64,000 nucleotides of DNA. Origin: JALZVT01 sp964611345. Lineage in GTDB: Bacteria; Pseudomonadota; Gammaproteobacteria; Pseudomonadales; Azotimanducaceae. The position numbers and the translations under genes are program-made. Shown piece after piece: positions 61,163 to 64,000 of this stretch (its first letter is position 1; every line of letters starts with the position of its first letter). The notes beneath the pieces are model-generated. The model saw only the letters and a list, made by a program, of their open reading frames with translations. It searched no databases and was not told the DNA's origin. Location: contig CAZSYU010000004.1 in assembly GCA_964611345.1 (NCBI GenBank), positions 1-64,000 on the forward strand, written 5' to 3'.

Positions 61163-63705
61163 AGCGCGTCTCGCTCAATAATGCGCACAAAGTCTTTTGG
61201 ACTGACGCGTTGCGCCGCGCCGGTCGGACAAGCGGATACACAGGCAGGACCACCGGTAACATCAAAGCAGGCATCACACTTCTTGGCCTTTTTCACCTGC
61301 CCTTCGGGTCCCTTCGCAGCTTTATCTTCGCCAGGACCAGACCCCATGCCAAACAACAGCCAGCTGAACAAACCCGGCTTCGCCGGCGCCTCAGGCGCCA
61401 TCCGAATCACATCGTACGGGCAGTTACTCTGGCAGTTGCCGCAGCCAATACAGGAATCATCGATAAACACTTCGCCATCACTCGCCCGGTGAATGGCATT
61501 AGGGGGGCAATCCTTCATGCAGTGCGGTTGCTGACAGTGACGACACGATATGGGTATATGAACGTGGGCCATCGTACTGCCTGATTTCCGGTCGAGCCGC
61601 GAAATACCGTCGTGTGTTTCAGCACACGCGGTCTCACAGTTATCGCAACCGACGCAGAGATATTCATCGATAATGAGAGCGTTAGTGGCCTCTCCCAAAC
61701 CGTCGCCCAACATAAATTCCAAAACCTGAGAAGACTCACGACGAGTTTCCCACTGCGAGTACTTCATCAAATCGCGACTCGCCCGCGCATCGACAATATC
61801 TTCCTGCTCCATATCGAACATCATCAAGCGTCGATACTGTTCCTCAGTGATCTCCAGCGTTTCAGTTAACACCGACGCCTCAGCAACATTGGTTCGTGCG
61901 TTCTGGTTGTACATGGCCATAAAACCGACCATTTCTCCGGCCCGTTCTTCGGCGATCAGATTTCGCTGTTCATCAATTTCGTTGAATATCAACACGGTGC
62001 CGGAGCGAATGAGATGCAGACTGTTACTGTCATCCCCAGGTTCCCACAAGCGTTGACCCGCTTTAAAACTATGCTGCTGAATCTCATCCGCAATGGGGCG
62101 CAGCTCCTCAACCGTCGCCGCCGGAGCAAAGTGGCGCTGCAACTCGCGCACAATGAACACCCAGTCAATGCCTTCGCGCACCGCATCATTGGAGGCGATG
62201 AGTTTCAAAATGGTTCGGCGTGGTGTTTCGAGAACAATGCAGTTGTCGCCCGCCATGGCTGTCTCGGGTCTGGGCTGGCCAGCAATAAGACTCATTTCCC
62301 CGAAGAACTCACCCCGCCCAAGGCGTCGTTCACCACCAGCAAAACTCGACGACCCAAGCACCACTTCGCCGTCGAGTACCGTATAAAACGACACACCAAA
62401 GTCACCTTCGGTATAAAACTCATGTCCTTTTGGAATAACTTTGGTCACACTGGGCTGGGCCTTTGAATACGCCTCATCGCCAGAAATTTTTCGTTCCACG
62501 TCCACAAGCGACAGCTCCGCGTCCTCGATGCTGTCTTCGTCAGGCAGCCCGACATACAGCGAGCTTTCAATCACCATCTCGCGAAATGCCAGCACACTAA
62601 GCTGACGAAACATCGGAATCCGTGACATGAACAGACTAATGAGTTCGTCGGCATCCCGATCATAGGGCAGGCCAGCAAACTGAAACTCAATCAGCTCATG
62701 ATCTGCCGGTTTGACGAAATTGCCATTCGCAAACTCGACAACATCATAGCCCTGGTTCATCGCCTGCTTGATGAGTGGGCACCCTGCCAACGCACCGACC
62801 ACATAAAGGCCTGGCACACTACTTTCGTAGTGTTCGCTCAATACCGGCAACGCATCAGCGCCAGCGTGGCTCATCGTCATGCCGCAGCCTTCGAGAAAAC
62901 CACGGGGGGGAATAGAACCAAGCCGGGCAATAATGCGATCGGCCTCAATCAACTCTTCGCCTTCTGCGGTGGCGATGGTCACCTTCAGGTCCGGACCTGT
63001 ACCGTCACCCGCAACGATGCTGTCGATTGAGGCGGAATACAAACACCCCAGGCTAACGTCATCATTGTTCGCGGCTGCGAGAATGGCGTTTAGGTTACCT
63101 TCTTTAGCGCGGGCAAATTCCGCCTTGCGATTTAGAATGTACACCTGGTTTTGCTCAGACAGCGCCAACGCATTTTCAATCGCGGAATCGCCAGCCCCAA
63201 CCACAATTATGGTCTCGTTGCTGTATTCGCCTGGATCGTCCAGCTGATACTGAATATTCGGCAGCTCTTCGCCAGTTACTCCCAAGCGGCGAGGGTTACC
63301 CTGGGTGCCGATCCCGAGCACAACGTTTGCCGCTGTTACCGTCTGACCATTGGCAAGCTTTATCTCAAAACCGCCGCGCTCACCCTGAATACCAGTAACT
63401 TCGGCGCCGTATTGCACATGCAGTGCTTGATCTTCGGCCGCGGTGTCCCAAATACCTAGAATTTCTTCGCGCTTGCCGGCATCAAATCCCACATCACTAC
63501 GCAAACGCAAATAGCCCGGCTCGGCCATAACGTGCTTGCCTTTCTGATACCGATAGATGGTCTTGGAGAGATGATCGAAGCCTTCAAGCAGCACATAGCT
63601 GGGAGTGGTCGCGCCACTTTGCTTGTCACGCGCTGCTGCGCGCGCTGCTGCCGACAACCCCGCTGGTCCAGAACCAACGATAGCTAACTGATATTGCACT
63701 TCCAT
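61159..63705 (-). CDS. FAD/NAD(P)-oxidoreductase fused to two cNMP-binding domains and a 4x[4Fe-4S] ferredoxin
   Basis: An 848-residue cytoplasmic protein. Residues 1-325 form a thioredoxin-reductase-like flavoprotein: FAD motif GSGPAG (11-16), second dinucleotide motif GAGDSAIE (170-177), C-terminal GLYVVGALAG. It lacks the redox CxxC of thioredoxin reductase. Two Crp-type cNMP-binding domains follow (about 420-510 and 540-630). The C-terminal ferredoxin domain (680-848) has 16 cysteines in four motifs, at C684/687/690/694, C721/724/729/733, C752/755/758/762 and C810/813/822/826, as in DmsB/HybA-type proteins. ATG 63703-63705 has GGGGAG 7 bases upstream; a TTG two codons earlier is the alternative. 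First gene of the operon. Confidence 0.9.
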   Translation of the reverse strand: MEVQYQLAIVGSGPAGLSAAARAAARDKQSGATTPSYVLLEGFDHLSKTIYRYQKGKHVMAEPGYLRLRSDVGFDAGKREEILGIWDTAAEDQALHVQYGAEVTGIQGERGGFEIKLANGQTVTAANVVLGIGTQGNPRRLGVTGEELPNIQYQLDDPGEYSNETIIVVGAGDSAIENALALSEQNQVYILNRKAEFARAKEGNLNAILAAANNDDVSLGCLYSASIDSIVAGDGTGPDLKVTIATAEGEELIEADRIIARLGSIPPRGFLEGCGMTMSHAGADALPVLSEHYESSVPGLYVVGALAGCPLIKQAMNQGYDVVEFANGNFVKPADHELIEFQFAGLPYDRDADELISLFMSRIPMFRQLSVLAFREMVIESSLYVGLPDEDSIEDAELSLVDVERKISGDEAYSKAQPSVTKVIPKGHEFYTEGDFGVSFYTVLDGEVVLGSSSFAGGERRLGRGEFFGEMSLIAGQPRPETAMAGDNCIVLETPRRTILKLIASNDAVREGIDWVFIVRELQRHFAPAATVEELRPIADEIQQHSFKAGQRLWEPGDDSNSLHLIRSGTVLIFNEIDEQRNLIAEERAGEMVGFMAMYNQNARTNVAEASVLTETLEITEEQYRRLMMFDMEQEDIVDARASRDLMKYSQWETRRESSQVLEFMLGDGLGEATNALIIDEYLCVGCDNCETACAETHDGISRLDRKSGSTMAHVHIPISCRHCQQPHCMKDCPPNAIHRASDGEVFIDDSCIGCGNCQSNCPYDVIRMAPEAPAKPGLFSWLLFGMGSGPGEDKAAKGPEGQVKKAKKCDACFDVTGGPACVSACPTGAAQRVSPKDFVRIIERDAL

Positions 63706-63831
63706 GGCCAATCTCCCCAGATCAACGCTTAGTGTTGTCCGTAACCTACATTCATGACAACCTTTTTATTCTCGATTTCGATAACCTATTCTTGCCGCAG
63801 TTTGACTACTGCCATTACGCAGGTTTTGACC

Positions 63832-64000
63832 ATGGCTTTTTTCGACGAACTTAAACGCCGTAAAGTGTTTCGTGTCACCAGCCTCTACGCTGTGACTGCG
63901 TGGGGAGCATCCATGGGTGCGGCCGAACTCTTCCCCACCTTTGGCCTGCCCGATGAATCGGTGCGCTGGTTCGTTGTGGGTGCCTTCGGCTTGCTGCCAG
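63832..64000 (+). CDS. N-terminus of a TPR/adenylate-cyclase-like membrane protein (cut by window edge)
   Basis: An open frame from ATG 63832, with AGG 9 bases upstream, runs off the window: 56 codons are visible. They read FFDELKRRKVFRVTSLYA, then a hydrophobic segment and FPTFGLPDESVRWFVVG. This matches the N-terminal region common to large membrane proteins of marine proteobacteria that carry TPR repeats or class III cyclase domains (FLAELKRRNVFRV type). Which C-terminal domain follows is outside the window. It is divergent from the cytochrome operon, 126 bp apart. Confidence 0.7.
   Translation, partial: MAFFDELKRRKVFRVTSLYAVTAWGASMGAAELFPTFGLPDESVRWFVVGAFGLLP

Noticed and set aside
61159..63705. 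Calling the large flavoprotein a thioredoxin reductase
   Set aside because: The FAD and NAD(P) motifs fit, but the redox-active CxxC is absent and the C-terminus is a four-cluster ferredoxin, so disulfide reduction is unlikely.
1..64000. tRNA, rRNA, CRISPR arrays, insertion sequences or prophage genes
   Set aside because: No cloverleaf, regularly spaced repeats, transposase, integrase or phage structural genes were seen on either strand.

Overview
The window looks like chromosomal DNA of a gammaproteobacterium. The core gene order (psd; fimX-serB-parC-parE; waaA, hldE, an LPS core cluster, then ilvE-glnE) follows Pseudomonas aeruginosa PA4957 to PA5014 almost step for step, so a Pseudomonadales-like or neighbouring marine gammaproteobacterial lineage is likely. 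The species cannot be named from the sequence. GC is moderate, coding density is very high, and no tRNA, rRNA, insertion sequence, prophage or CRISPR array was seen.

Layout. 1-13.8 kb: the end of psd, epmA and efp (EF-P lysylation), a FimX-type REC-PAS-GGDEF-EAL protein with its upstream partner, serB with a divergent YtjB-like membrane protein, then parC and parE (topoisomerase IV) and a DUF1249 gene. 14.2-21.8 kb: tolC, waaA, a FAD oxidoreductase, an aldo/keto reductase, hldE and an LpxL-type acyltransferase. 21.8-31.4 kb: an LPS inner-core operon read leftward (waaF, waaC, a double-length waaG fusion, waaP, a two-domain kinase-like protein, a carbamoyltransferase and a GT4 glycosyltransferase), preceded by ilvE, glnE and an orphan GspE/PilB ATPase. 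37.3-41.6 kb: argE, argA and ilvD, rightward. 41.6-46.7 kb, leftward: a class III nucleotidyl cyclase, hemE, a VanZ-like protein, a Lin0512-family protein, a zinc-ribbon protein and, separately, gdhA.

46.8-63.7 kb is the most unusual part: nine tightly packed leftward genes, with overlaps or gaps of 0-37 bp. In transcription order they encode: a cytoplasmic FAD oxidoreductase fused to two cyclic-nucleotide-binding domains and a four-cluster ferredoxin; a membrane protein with two HX13H histidine pairs, as in diheme cytochrome b; a protein with a cytoplasmic FHA domain, one membrane helix and ten periplasmic c-type heme sites; a lipoprotein with two GlcG/HbpS domains; a large outer-membrane beta-barrel; a ten-heme cytochrome fused to an LVIVD-type beta-propeller; a five-heme cytochrome; a PP2C phosphatase; and a double-FHA protein. 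My reading (inference) is a complete route for electrons from cytoplasmic NAD(P)H, or in reverse, across the inner membrane, periplasm and outer membrane, with built-in cNMP and phospho-threonine regulation. It has 25 recognisable c-heme sites. I do not recognise this combination as a named system.

At the right edge a divergent gene begins whose N-terminus resembles the TPR/adenylate-cyclase-like membrane proteins common in marine gammaproteobacteria.
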